Shown: piece by piece, positions 22,046-32,975 of the stretch
Numbering within the stretch: the stretch's first letter is position 1
How the letters are laid out: each line of letters begins with the position of its first letter
Source of the DNA: Paramarasmius palmivorus
Taxonomy: Eukaryota; Basidiomycota; Agaricomycetes; Agaricales; Marasmiaceae
Direction: 5' to 3'
Length of the DNA: 64,000 nt
Assembly: GCA_037176845.1 (NCBI GenBank)
Contig: JAYKXP010000014.1
Span: 62,001-126,000, forward strand
Position numbers and translations under genes: made by a program
The notes under the pieces: generated by a model
Seen by the model: the letters and a program-made list of their open reading frames with translations, nothing else
Database searches by the model: none
What the model was told of the DNA's origin: nothing

Positions 22046-23047
22046 CTATGACTTTTGCAGTTTAGCGCCTTTGTGCTTTCTCGCCATGTCCAATGGTTTT
22101 GTCTTCCCGACAGCTTTCTTCGGGGTTCCATCGGCACCCTTGAGCTTCCCAGCTTTGGCTTTGGATTTTGCGTTGTGGAGAGAACCTCCTTGGATCTTTT
22201 GTTTCTTCGAGGGCGGTGACTTGGATGTCACAGTAGGCGCACTCTGTTTTTTGGGCGGTTGCTGGTCGACAGCTTTTGGTTCTGCAGCGTCAGCCTGGGA
22301 AGCCGTCTCTCGCTTAGCTCGGGTAGCTGCTTTTCTTTCAGTGTGCTTGTTCTTTATGAACTCTCGACGAGCTTTCTATGTAATGGCTGTGGTTAGTAGG
22401 GCATGACCTTATGAAGATCACAGTTACTAACCTTCTTCGCAGCCCGTTTTGAGGTGGTTTCAGAAGAAACACTCGACTGACTTGGTATGGGTTTCATAGT
22501 GTCCTCGCGAGCCATCAAATCTACAATGTCCCATGCGTTTGCATCCTGATCTGCATCTTTAGCCAGTGCAGTGAATCGCTTGAATCGCCGGAGGTGTGCC
22601 TGCAGAGATTGTTGCGGTTAGACTAAATACAAATTGAGACACAAACCAAATCATACATGCTTTAGATTTTTTATGGGTATCTTCCAAATCTGGTGTTTTC
22701 AAGACTTTTCCGGGGCATACGAGACATGCCGTAGCGTCCAGGATTTCGTACAGTGGACTCGAGACTGCTTTATGAAGAGGAATCGTAGGTCTGTACTCTT
22801 CTTCGTCTTCTGGTTCGGATTCTTCATCCTCCTCTGCATCCTCAATCTCATCCTCTTCTTCGTTGATTTCCTCATCGTCACCAGCTTCTGAGTCCGAGTC
22901 TCCCTCATCGTCGACCTCTGAAGCTGAATTGTCCGATTCATCAGAGTCGGTATCTTGCATGCCTAGAATTTCCTTCATTTCCTCATCCAATCCCAATGCC
23001 TCCTCTTCTGCCTTTCTTTTCCTCTTCCTGTCAACGCGTTTGAACAT
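22046..23047 (-). CDS. Acidic/basic zinc-finger protein, probably nucleolar
   Basis: This protein of about 294 residues starts MFKRVDRKRKRKAEEEALGL, followed by a long Asp/Glu/Ser-rich stretch and a C-terminus rich in Lys and Ala (KQKIQGGSLHNAKSKAKAGK, ending HKGAKLQKS). In the middle is CLVCPGKVLKTPDLEDTH followed by KKSKAHLRRF, a C-x2-C and H-x5-H pattern like the U1C/matrin-type zinc finger of RNA-binding proteins. This composition is typical of nucleolar ribosome-assembly factors, but I do not recognise the orthologue. The intron within the finger (22600-22660) needs a GC donor (AAA|GCATGT) to join KKSK to AHLRRF. A second intron sits near 22380-22430. It is head to head with the exoribonuclease gene, ATGs 88 bases apart. 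Confidence 0.65.
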
Positions 23048-23135
23048 TTCAGATAACGGGTATGTGTTGTGAGAGAACGAAGAAAATTATTCACGTCCCA
23101 AAAAGGAAGGAGTCACTTTTTCACTTCACGCGTCA

Positions 23136-26042
23136 ATGTACCGACGCGGAGCACAAGCTTGTCCTTCGCTGGTTAGGCCTGGTGCCCGTATTGGCTACGC
23201 AAGATATCACACACCGTCCTCTGGAGACAGGCCAAAGCATTCCGGTCCAACGCGTCAACGACCAGCACCAAACAAGGATGCCCTATTCAAAAAAGTAGAT
23301 CATCTGGTCGACCTTGCTGCAAGGGAACCTACGAATTTCGAGCAGAAAACCAAAGTTTCGGTTGCTGAAAGGAGTAGGCAGGTGAACCTGGCGGCATCCT
23401 CGAAGGGAAAGAAGGTTCCGCCTTCGTTGGAGAAGATGTCTTTTGACCGTGAAAAGGCCAAGGAGAAAGAAATAACCTCTGCTCCCAATGAAGACAATGA
23501 AGCTCCAGACGTTGTTTTTGAGCCTGGTACGTTCGTGGAGATTCGAAAGTGCGTGCTTCTTGATTCTGCTATTCTAAAAAGTCGCTCAAATTCCTCTTAA
23601 AGACCAGCAACCGAGGCGCTCGGAATTATTCTTGGGCATAGGTTCGTCGACAGGACCATGTATTACTCGACACTCGTAGTCAACGGAGAAGTCTGGACAC
23701 ATGCCAAAGACGATGTTACCTTTGACGTTCCAAGCTTCCTACCCAACGACCTCGCAACCCGATGCGGAATGGAACCCATGCCATCGAACCAGAATGAGCA
23801 TGCTGCCCGTGTTGCCGCACTCAAGCACCTCCGAGAGTTTAACAAAGAGATACACGATGTCAGGAATAGTACAGCTATGGGCACGCAGGATTTGTACGAC
23901 TCTTTGCGGTCAAGAGACCCCAAGGCCTCTGCAACAACCACGGTTTCAGAGGTTGCTCGGTTACTTTGCAAACAACCAACTATGGCTACCCTATTTGCGG
24001 CTCACTACTACATGATGTCGGACTGCACCCATTTCGAGGCCGCTGCCGATTATCAACACTCGCATACTTTCACCTTACGGCCTTTCGAGCGGGTCGAGCG
24101 TATCCGAAAGATTTTGGGCTGGGTGAAGCAGGTTGATGGACCTATCGCGGTTTTTGCCGGGAAGGCTACTCAAATCCGCGATGCTAATCGTCGCCTTTAC
24201 GAGGAAACTCGCCACAAGGAACCTCAGTCATCTCCCGGCAAACATATATGGAACGAGAACGATAAGGTCATTATCAGCTTCCTTCTAGACAACCTTCGTA
24301 CCCCGATTGGCAACCAACAAGACCCATATGTTATTGGTACATCCAATATTGTCCAAAAGGTTGCCAAGGATGTCGAAGAAGTTACTGAAGAAGACACTCA
24401 CCGCTTGCTGGTTGACATTGGAGTGTTGGCACCATGGAGTGATATCTTCCCCTTGAGGTACGACCTCGAGCTTGACTTGGAAGGGAGGAATGAAGTAAAA
24501 GGAGAGGAAGTGGTCAAAAAGGCGTCCTCCTCTAGACCCTGCCCATCTGATCCTATGGGTCCTGAGGACTTCCTTCCTAGTGACCCATTAGAGTCACTAA
24601 GACATGACTTTGGTGACCTTCCAGTGTATGTCATCGACGACGCTAGTGCTTCCGAGCTAGATGATGGTGTCTCCGTTGAGAGTGTCCCATCTGAGCCAGG
24701 AAGTTATTGGGTACATGTGCACGTCGCAGATCCCACATCCATATTACCTCCTACACACATATTCTCTCGACACGCTGAGCGTCAGAATGATACGTTCTAC
24801 CTCTATCACACCACATATCCGATGCTTCCCCGCGCCCTGACGCACCATCCACAACATGGTCTTTCCCTAGGCTCGCTGGAAAACCCGATTCAGCGTACCT
24901 TGACATTCAGTACCAAGATCAACGCTCATGGTGATATTGTGGATTATCAAGTACGCCCAGGCATCATCCGGAACTTGGTCATTCGGTCTTACGCGACGGT
25001 GAATAGAGCTCTTGGCTGGCAGTCGCCCAAGTTCAACTATCCATTCGATGAAAAAGAGCCTTCCCTTTCACCTTCACCATCGCAGCCCTTCTCCGAAGCA
25101 GATATTCAGGTGATGCGACACTTGAAGAGGGTCGCACAATACTCCATCGATCGACGAATGAGAGACAACAAATTCCATCATTCACATCTCCAGGCGGAGA
25201 TCTTCGACACTCGCTGGCCTCCAAACACCGCTCACTTCACCTTGGACTCGATGCAGTATTCTGGTTTCCCCAGCATGAAGTATAGGACATCAGCCACTAA
25301 AGATTACGACGTGGGCGCACACAATGTCATTGCAGAATGTATGAAACTGGCTTGTAGAACGGCTTCTCTTTTCTGCAAGGATCGTGGGGTACCCATCTTG
25401 CGACGTTATGCAACCGAGCCCATTATTGGTTCACAATCGGCTTACCAGAATCTCTTAGACTCGCGAACGCCAACAGGATACATTGACTACTGGCAAAGTC
25501 ATGGCGCTCTCAAGTTGGACTCAATCGCAGGATACACCGCTGAGCCTAAAGGTCACTTTGGGCTCGGAGTGTTAGAAGGAGAAGGCTACACTCGTGTTAC
25601 GTCCCCGTTACGACGATATGGTGATATGCTGGCCCATTGGCAGATCCAGAGCGCGATTTTGGGGAAGAAACCTTTCGTTACCCTTGAATGGTTGCAAGAC
25701 TACTCCATCCAGGTGCGAGCGAAAGAGCGAGTACGTGTACGAACGTGTGGTTCCTCCGCTGCATATTATCACGTTTTGTATTTGAGGAACTGGTTAGAGG
25801 AAAGGCGGCGAGGACGTGTACCAGACATGCTGAAGAACCTAACAGCTCGCACGTCGACTTGGCCAACCCTGAATCCGGACTCAAAGAAATGGCAAGCCGA
25901 GGTGGAAATCGAGGCATTGGCATTGAAGGCGCTCTGTGTCGGGCTCCCTTCGTTCGACACTCCTCCTGGGACCGAGCTACGTATCCAAATAGACCAGACC
26001 ACTCTAGGTCGTAGACCCAGGATATTCGTCAAGCCCGCATAG
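23136..26042 (+). CDS. DSS1: Mitochondrial RNB-domain exoribonuclease (DSS1/CYT-4-like)
   Basis: This protein of about 950 residues belongs to the RNase II/RNB family and is closest to the fungal mitochondrial degradosome enzyme (yeast Dss1, Neurospora CYT-4), a 3'-5' exoribonuclease. The N-terminus MYRRGAQACPSLVRPGARIG is Arg-rich without acidic residues, a plausible mitochondrial presequence. The RNB domain begins near VYVIDDASASELDDGVSVES, with the metal-binding aspartates, then WVHVHVADPTS, QRTLTFSTKINAHGDIVDYQ and GEGYTRVTSPLRRYGDMLAH, the conserved late-RNB Arg-rich region. A C-terminal S1-like tail ends RRPRIFVKPA. Only one intron is seen (about 23549-23601), joining IRK to PATEALGIILGH; the remaining 2.4 kb is a single exon. 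CYP51 follows in the same direction 162 bases after the stop. Confidence 0.9.
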
Positions 26043-26109
26043 AATTATTTGAATAATGGCACGATAGATGTAATGTACAGTAACTTACGACTATGGAGCA
26101 TCTAATCTT

Positions 26110-26119
26110 ATCACCACTT
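26110..26119 (+). promoter_or_regulatory. Possible SREBP-type sterol element upstream of CYP51
   Basis: ATCACCACTT lies 86 bases upstream of the CYP51 ATG and matches 7 of 10 bases of the classical sterol regulatory element ATCACCCCAC. Fungal ERG11/CYP51 genes are known SREBP targets, which makes the position suggestive, but a match of this quality can arise by chance. Confidence 0.25.
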
Positions 26120-26165
26120 ACTGAAAATGGTAACTCGACGAATGGCCTGATTTTTTTCTGGCGCG

Positions 26166-26173
26166 TATAAAAT
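26166..26173 (+). promoter_or_regulatory. TATA-like box upstream of CYP51
   Basis: TATAAAAT lies 32 bases before the predicted ATG at 26205. This is very close and would imply an almost leaderless mRNA, so either the leader is short or the motif is not used. Confidence 0.3.
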
Positions 26174-26204
26174 AAAAATTGGAATCCGTTGGTTGGCACA
26201 CGCC

Positions 26205-28235
26205 ATGTCCCACGTCGTTCCAAACCTCAACGGGTCTATACCCATAGTCAAGGATCTGTGGTCTGGCTACCTCGCTCAAGCACAGGAGCTGCCCACGACT
26301 CGTCTTCTCCTTCTTGCCGCCATCAACCTCCCTCTCCTTGCCATCGTGCTCAATGTTCTCCGTCAAGTCGTGCGTGTCAACTGTTTTTAGTGTTTTTTTG
26401 GATATGCTCTGACGACACCTTCAGCTCATTCCTCGCAACAAATCTGAACCACCGGTGGTTTTCCATTGGTTACCTATCATAGGTTCAGCTATTTCATACG
26501 GAAATGACCCAGTCAACTTCTTTTTCCAGTGTCGTGAAAAGGTGAGAAGACTTGTAGTACATTGTTCGTAAAAGTCAGCTAACTGCTTGATAGTACGGAA
26601 ACGTGTTCACCTTCATCCTCTTTGGTCGTCGCGTCACAGTTGCGCTTGGAGCTCAAGGCAACAACTTTGTTCTCGGAGGCAAATCAACTGTGTTCAGTGC
26701 TGAGGAGGCATACACGGTGAGTAGCCCTAAAACCTGTAACACGTTCTTTTACTAATAGTGGGACTAGCATCTCACCACACCGGTGTTTGGCAAAGACGTC
26801 GTGTACGATGTCCCCAACGAAGTCTTCATGGAACAGAAGAAGTTCGTCAAAGTTGGGTTATCTATGGAAAACATGCGTGCATATGTTGGCATGATTGAAG
26901 ATGAGGTCGAGGAATTCATCAAGACCGACCCATCTTTCAAGGTCTACCAAGACGGCGACATCAACGAATGGGGCTCCTTCGACGCCGCAAAGGTTTTGGC
27001 CGAGATCACCATCCTTACTGCATCCAGGACCCTGCAAGGCAAGGAAGTCAGGTCGAACCTCGACAAGAACTTTGCTCAACTGTACAATGATCTGGACGGT
27101 GGTTTCACCCCCATCAACTTCTTGTTCCCCAACTTGCCCCTCGATAACTACCGCAAGCGTGACGTCGCACAGAAGAAGATGAGCGAGTTCTACCAGAACT
27201 TCATCCGGCAACGCAGGCAAGGTCACAATGATGTAAGTCTCTTCCGGTATATCTGTCAACCTATTTCTCACTGTGGCACAGCACGACCAAGATATGATGG
27301 AAGCTCTCATGGCACAAAAGTACCGTTCCGGTAATCAGTTAAAGGACCACGAAATTGCCCACATTATGATTGCCCTTCTCATGGCCGGTCAACACACGAG
27401 CTCAGCAACCGGCTCATGGGCACTCCTCCACTTGGCTGACAACCCCGATATTGTGTAAGTTGCTCGTTACAATGATTCTAGATACTCGTTGCTCATCCAT
27501 TGTTCAGCGAGGCTTTGTACCAGGAACAACTCAAGCATTTTGGTAGACCTGATGGCACATTCCGTCCTATGACCTACGAGGAACTCCGAGAGCTCCCTGT
27601 CCTTGACTCTGTCATCCGTGAGACCCTTCGCGTGCACCCACCCATCCACAGTATCATGCGTTACGTTCGTGACGATGTTCCCGTTCCTCCCACGCTTTCC
27701 GCTCCATCTGAAGACCGTACCTACGTTGTTCCCAAGGGTCACTACGTCCTTGCATCGCCTGCTGTCAGTCAGATGGACCCTCTCGTATGGAGAGACTCTG
27801 ACAAGTGGGATCCTACTCGATGGTCGGACCCAGAAGGTGTTGCTGCACAAGCCTTGAAGACCTATGTTGACGAGAAGGGTGAAAAGATCGATTATGGGTT
27901 CGGTGCCGTCAGCAAGGGAACTGAGAGTCCGTATCAGCCATTTGGTGCCGGTCGACACCGGTGCATCGGAGAGCAGGTAAGTCGTCATACGCTTGTGAGT
28001 CTCACCGGTGCTCACGCCGTTTCCCGTAGTTCGCGTACTTGCAGTTGGGAACTCTTCTCGCGACATTTGTCCGGAAGATGGAGTTGCGCATTCCATCCGG
28101 TGTGCCTGCGCACAACTACCATGTAAGTCTATCTCATCTGGCGTGTGTTTACTAGTGCTCATTCTTGTGTAGACCATGATTACGATGCCCAAAACCCCTA
28201 GACACATTCACTATAGGAGACGCAAAGCAGATTAA
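26205..28235 (+). CDS. ERG11: Lanosterol 14-alpha-demethylase, CYP51
   Basis: This cytochrome P450 of about 550 residues is CYP51, which removes the 14-alpha methyl of lanosterol/eburicol in ergosterol synthesis at the ER; it is the azole fungicide target. An N-terminal membrane anchor spans [20 protein letters not shown], followed by a Pro-rich hinge ([13 protein letters not shown]). Diagnostic motifs: [17 protein letters not shown] in the B'-C region, with the Tyr whose change often gives azole resistance present as Tyr; I-helix [15 protein letters not shown]-helix [24 protein letters not shown]; and heme loop [13 protein letters not shown]. It has eight exons with introns near 26370-26425, 26542-26594, 26717-26767, 27232-27282, 27456-27508, 27976-28029 and 28123-28172. 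The last exon gives [20 protein letters not shown] and TAA at 28233-28235. The start at 26205 ([10 protein letters not shown]) is the first ATG in frame. Confidence 0.98.
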
Positions 28236-28357
28236 GACCTAGATTATTACGATTGACATACCCTTATTAGCCGCCTAATGTAGTTGGGATCAAGTGTTTA
28301 CTCGGAAAATAGACTTCGGTGAAGAGGTTACAAAGGAGTGAAATTGAAGCAACGGTT

Positions 28358-30160
28358 TCAAAGGCGGGAACGTCGGGCCTGTGTCAGATAAAGTACAGTT
28401 CGGTCCCAAGCTTGCGCTCTACACGAGGCATAACACGGTGCAATGGTACAATCACCGTAAATGCAAGAGCATGTTGCGAAGACCTCGATCGCGCTAGACA
28501 CCAGCCCCAGAGGCCTTCTTTTCTCTATATCCGAATCATTGTCTTTTTCCATGGAATACACCAAAGCTCCAGACAAGCCTAAAATCGTATGGGCGTCATT
28601 CTTCCATTCGTTGGAGAATTAGTGGCTCTCACCTGGTTTGCAGAACCGTCGATCGCAGTTGAACACGACGAACTCCCTGCTGACCAAATAAGTGTTACCT
28701 CCTGGAGGGATGTCAAACTCTGGCTCGATGGATTTGAGGTATTCCTTATTCCAAAGAACAATGGACGCCTGTCCATTGACCATCCCAGAGATATCATTGG
28801 CAACCCAACTCTCTGCGAGCACAGATACTCCAAAAGTCATGTTCCCCCATTTAGGGGAGAACTTGTGGAAACTTGGGTCAGGTGATACCACTTTGACAGC
28901 AGCGATATCAAGGAGACCATTAACATAGATGGACGGATCGGTGTCCATGCTTACTGTGACTGGAATGTGATCTTTCCAATAACGATCTCGGGCTGGGTCT
29001 TGATGCGGGAGGAGGTATGCGACAAGTCCAAAGGGCATGAACATGAGTTGCCCCTTCGAAAAGCTTGAATATGGGTAAGATTCGCGGGTGGAAACGGCTC
29101 GAGAACTGCTGGCTACGGAAGTGAGACTTGAGGTGGCGGGGGCCGATTCCGACGGATACGACGACACTTGTACTTCGCCGTTTTCAACCAACCCAAAGTC
29201 CATATACTCAACGTGTCCAATCAATCTTGACCTCTCCCGACTGAGAAAACTCGCCCAATGCCACTCGTCGTTCTTGTACTCAAACAGGTCCGAAGACCAT
29301 TGTTTGAATCTCCTCCGGGCTTCTGGACGGTCATCTCCGCGTATATCTTCCATTCCTTTCTCGATTAAGGTAATCTTGGCCTGAAGAGAGTCCAAGACGG
29401 TTTTCACATACGCATCAGGAGGTGCCGCTACCGAAGGCTTCCGATCCGTGAATGTTGCAGCGTCGGTAGCGTCGTGATGACTGGGAGATAGTATATGTCC
29501 AGACGTTAATACATACGCCTTAGCGTCAAGGTTGAATAGATTCGTTGATGTCGAAACAAATCCCCCAATAGTGCCCATAGGCGAAGATTCGGATTGCTGA
29601 AACTTGCCATGAAGTCCGATGGGTTTGCTGACTTCTTGATCGTGTGTAAATGTGAAAGTACTTGGGTGAAGGTGAAGGTGAAGGTGAATAGTTGTCGTGA
29701 GGTCCTCAAAAAGCACAGGCGAGAGTGGACCTTGGTGTTGTATAACGAGGACAGGAACGGTTGGGCGCGGCCAGGTTCTTGTTACCGTGAGGACAGGAGC
29801 TTCTAGCAGTAGAGGGCTGATAAAGCACACGTCAACTGTTCCTGTTTTCTGTATTATATCTGAGATGAAGTTTGCCAATTCCATTATCGTTTGACTATCT
29901 TCATCTGATGCTGGCCATTCCCGATAGACTGGTTTATCGTCATCTGTCGACGAAATCACTCTAATGAGTCTGTCGAAAGGCAATGAGCAAGGACATGAGA
30001 TTGATTCAAGGTTCAGACCTGTACTTTTGTGGTTCCGGGAACTGAGTCGACATAGGTCTTCCGGAAGAAGGAGCAAGACTAGGAAGGACTTCCAAGTGCA
30101 TGTCTGAGTCGATATAAAGGGGCTCCCCTGGTGAGAGGAAATGTGCTGGGGATTAAACAT
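28358..30160 (-). CDS. Trypsin-fold (chymotrypsin-like) serine peptidase-like protein
   Basis: This protein of about 583 residues resembles fungal proteins with a trypsin-like double-barrel domain in the C-terminal half. The domain opens MGTIGGFVSTST and shows a possible catalytic His in YVLTSGHILSPSH, a possible Asp in GLLDIAAVKV and a GxSG serine in KPGLSGALVYS. The serine appears only after a 52-nt intron (about 28578-28629) is removed; unspliced, the frame stops just before it at CKPGESH. The second exon ends with a Cys cluster (CSCIYGDCTIAPCYASC). The N-terminal 180 residues are unrecognised and include a His-Leu repeat coded by a GGTGAA repeat. The start at 30160 is the first ATG; no clear signal peptide. 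Whether it is an active peptidase is unknown: the triad assignment is by spacing only. Confidence 0.62.
29665..29688. repeat. GGTGAA hexanucleotide repeat, four units
   Basis: Four perfect GGTGAA units lie inside the trypsin-fold gene. Read on the coding strand they give part of a His/Leu/Thr/Phe repeat. Such a coding microsatellite may vary between strains. Confidence 0.85.
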
Positions 30161-30401
30161 TTTACTAGGTCAGCGATTATCAATTATCATCGGTCTGGCA
30201 TTCTCATTCCCGTTCTCGTTCTTGTTGGCCCCGTGTTTGCTCGTCTGGTGGTTTGGGACAGCGAGCAAAGTGAGGGGGAAAAGAAAGCCGCACCAGCAAC
30301 AGCGGTGGGAAACAAAACGTGCGATCACATGAGTAAAATGCCGCGGGCGCGTTGAGTCACGCCTCGTGTCACAATTCTTCCTCGTACCATCACCATCTTC
30401 A

Positions 30402-32505
30402 ATGAAGTCTTTATTCTCTGACGAAGACGTAGTAGCCGATAGTGAAGGAGAAGACGACTATATATCTCCTCCAACTCTGAAGCAAAAAGATCGAGGTAAA
30501 TTCATCAAAACTTGAAGGTTTGCTCAGGCTGAATATGTTTAGCAGTAAATCCGGATCAGTCTGCTATATCTCTATACACCTCAAATCCACCTGTTGCCGG
30601 AGATGATATATCAAGCTTTGGTGGTGCTTCATCTTCAGTTGCGAATACATCGACCTCCTCCACCAGACCTCGTCCTACAACAGCTTATAAAGGTGCACCC
30701 GGCAACGATTCCATATCCACATCCTCAGACGTCGCGAACGTGAAAAGCACTCGACCTAGACCACGTCCAGCTTACAAAGGTGCCCCAGGCTATGAACCAC
30801 AACCTCAACCCGAACTCTCGAATGTAGATGGTTTTATGCCGCTCAGCATTGCTGACAGAGCAAAGATGAGAAGCAGAGGTGCTGGAGGAGGAGGGGAATG
30901 ACATGGTCATTGACGCTACTCCCCAAGACAAGCCAACAACCCGGAGATCATCGAATTGACCGACGATGACGATGACGAGCTGGCGATTCGGCCGAAGAAG
31001 AAAGCTACTAGGGCGAAAGCGCCAAAGACCAAAGCCAAACCTACACGAGTCATACCTTCTCCATCACCTCAGCCTAGCTTTGCTGCTGCAACTTCGCCCC
31101 TCATACCGAACTCTACCTTACCACCGTCAGATCCACCAGTGTCGACACCGTCAGAATTCTCAGTCGGCTTACCACCAATAGCCGTTATGCCACATATTCC
31201 TTCGTCGTCTTCAAGCTCATCCAAAAGAAAGAGGACTCCAGAACGAGATGAATTGGATGGCGACATCGATGTTTATTCGGAGATCTTTGGGGATGCGCCT
31301 CCGCTTGCTCCAGCACCGCCTGCAAAGAAGACGAAGGAGAAGAAACCGCGGGAAAAGAAGACCAAGAAAGCGAGTGATGAAGGCGATAAGGCAAAGTCTA
31401 AACCCAAGTCCAAGAAGAAAGCCAAAGGACAGGTGATTGTCTGGTTTCAATCGACTCATTGGATTGTGTGCTGACGTTGCATGTAGAACGACAAGGAACC
31501 CGAAGGGGAACAGGCTTTCAAGAGCGCAGAATTTATTGACGATTCCGATGACGAGCTGAACTTGGATAGTGTCGTCGCCAAACCGTCTGGATCAGGGTCT
31601 TCCCAAACCGCGACCTCGCGTATGGATGAGGAGCAGGAATCTGAGCCACCGAGAAAGAAACAGAAGCAGACTTCTGCGAAAGGAAAGGGGAAGGATACTG
31701 TCACAAACACAAATCGGAAAGGGAGAGTAGTGATGTCTGATGACGAAGAAGAATATGCGGGCGAAGAGTGCGTAAAGGAAGTTGAGGTGGTGATACCTGT
31801 GCCTGTGGAAAAGAGGAATCCGAAGACCACAAAGAAGAGTAGCAAGCAGACAAAGGCTGCAGATGCCTCTGTCCCTGGACCATCGTCACCGGTAGACAAA
31901 GACGTGGCAGACAAAGAAGTAGAGCTGCCTCCAAAGGTTCGTGACAGCGTTCATAAGACAGCCCTTGCTTATACGTCACACTTCAGGAAAATATCGAGCC
32001 TATGCGTGTTCCCGATACCCCAGTAATAGAGAAACCACCTATACCCAACGCCACCACTAGCGAGACACCCAATAACAGACCCACATCCCTCACATCGAGA
32101 TACTCCATTGCGCCTCGCACAAGATCAACACCCATGTCTGAGCTGATACGTCGTGTCAACGCACAGCCAGGATCTCCCTTCCAGCCTCCTTCTGCAACCA
32201 AAACACCTACACCTTACGCCAAACCAGGAACACCAACAGCCTATTCACCGTATCTGAAATCTTCACGGTCTATGCTCAGTCGCATAGCACCTTTGCATCC
32301 TAACAGACGAACGCCGCCGCCTTTACCGCCACCTCCTCCGCCGAAGAAAAAGAGCAAGAAGGAACTGGAGCTGGAGGAGAGGTGGGAAGAAGAACTTGTT
32401 GAAGACGTTGGAGGAATGACGGAGTGGCTTGCTTTGAGTGATCAGGAGAGGAAGGATATGAGGAAGGCGAAGAGGGAGAAAGAGTTGTTTGGATGGGAGG
32501 AGTGA
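30402..32505 (+). CDS. Disordered nuclear-type protein with RPRP/AYKGAPG repeats
   Basis: I do not recognise the orthologue. The product is about 630 residues and almost wholly low-complexity. It has an acidic N-terminus (MKSLFSDEDVVADSEGEDDY), two copies of a motif resembling RPRPxxAYKGAPG, MPLSIADRAKMRSR, several Lys-rich blocks that look like nuclear localisation signals (KKTKEKKPREKKTKK), SAEFIDDSDDELNLDS, and a more conserved-looking C-terminus with TPMSELIRRVNAQPGSPF, a Pro run and KKKSKKELELEERWEEELVE, ending KREKELFGWEE. Exons are joined by introns at about 30497-30543, 30879-30932, 31432-31485 and 31939-31987. The 54-nt second intron ends at ACAAG; nearer AG sites break the frame. 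A role in chromatin or transcription is only a guess from composition. It is divergent from the trypsin-fold gene. Confidence 0.6.
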
Positions 32506-32975
32506 TCTCTTCCTGCTCGGACACTCAATTTGGTTGCTTGCTGTTTGCTTTGTTATTTGCCTTATCATTATTAGCTATGTTGTATCTCGTGTACCTCTTT
32601 GTGTATGAACCCTGTCAAACTCGAATATGGCCAACATGAGTGATCAGAACGCGGGCGCTAACTTCATAATCGTCCTTTTCTCTCGACCACGATGATCCAC
32701 CTATCTCAGTTTCACATACAGACAGCGTCGTGTGCCAAATCGCGAATTTCCCTTGCTATGTACCTCTGGCTATGATCTATACCACAAGGCCTCAAATCAG
32801 TCAAGAGCAAGCCCGTTCTTCGACAAAGTTAAAATTCAAACCAACATGCCAGATCGGGGAGCCTTTGGTTCATTTTTCAACAATTCTACAACATTCTACG
32901 ACGTGACTCGAACTATAAAAACCATGTCGAAAGGTTGAACGGAATCCTTATCTTCTTCCCTAACTTCCACCAGAC
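32506..32975. other. Intergenic region with TATA box
   Basis: This is promoter space for the gene at 32976. I see no open frame with protein-like features. A TATA motif at 32914-32921 is listed separately. Confidence 0.5.
32914..32921 (+). promoter_or_regulatory. TATA box of the uncharacterised gene at 32976
   Basis: TATAAAAA lies 55 bases before the predicted ATG, good spacing for a fungal TATA promoter with a short leader. Confidence 0.45.

Noticed and set aside
27467..28207. 246-codon open frame antisense to CYP51
   Set aside because: It lies opposite conserved P450 exons including the heme loop and has no features of its own.
30870..30960. Apparent double frameshift in the disordered nuclear protein
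   Set aside because: A 54-nt intron at 30879-30932 with an ACAAG acceptor keeps one frame throughout, so no frameshift is needed.
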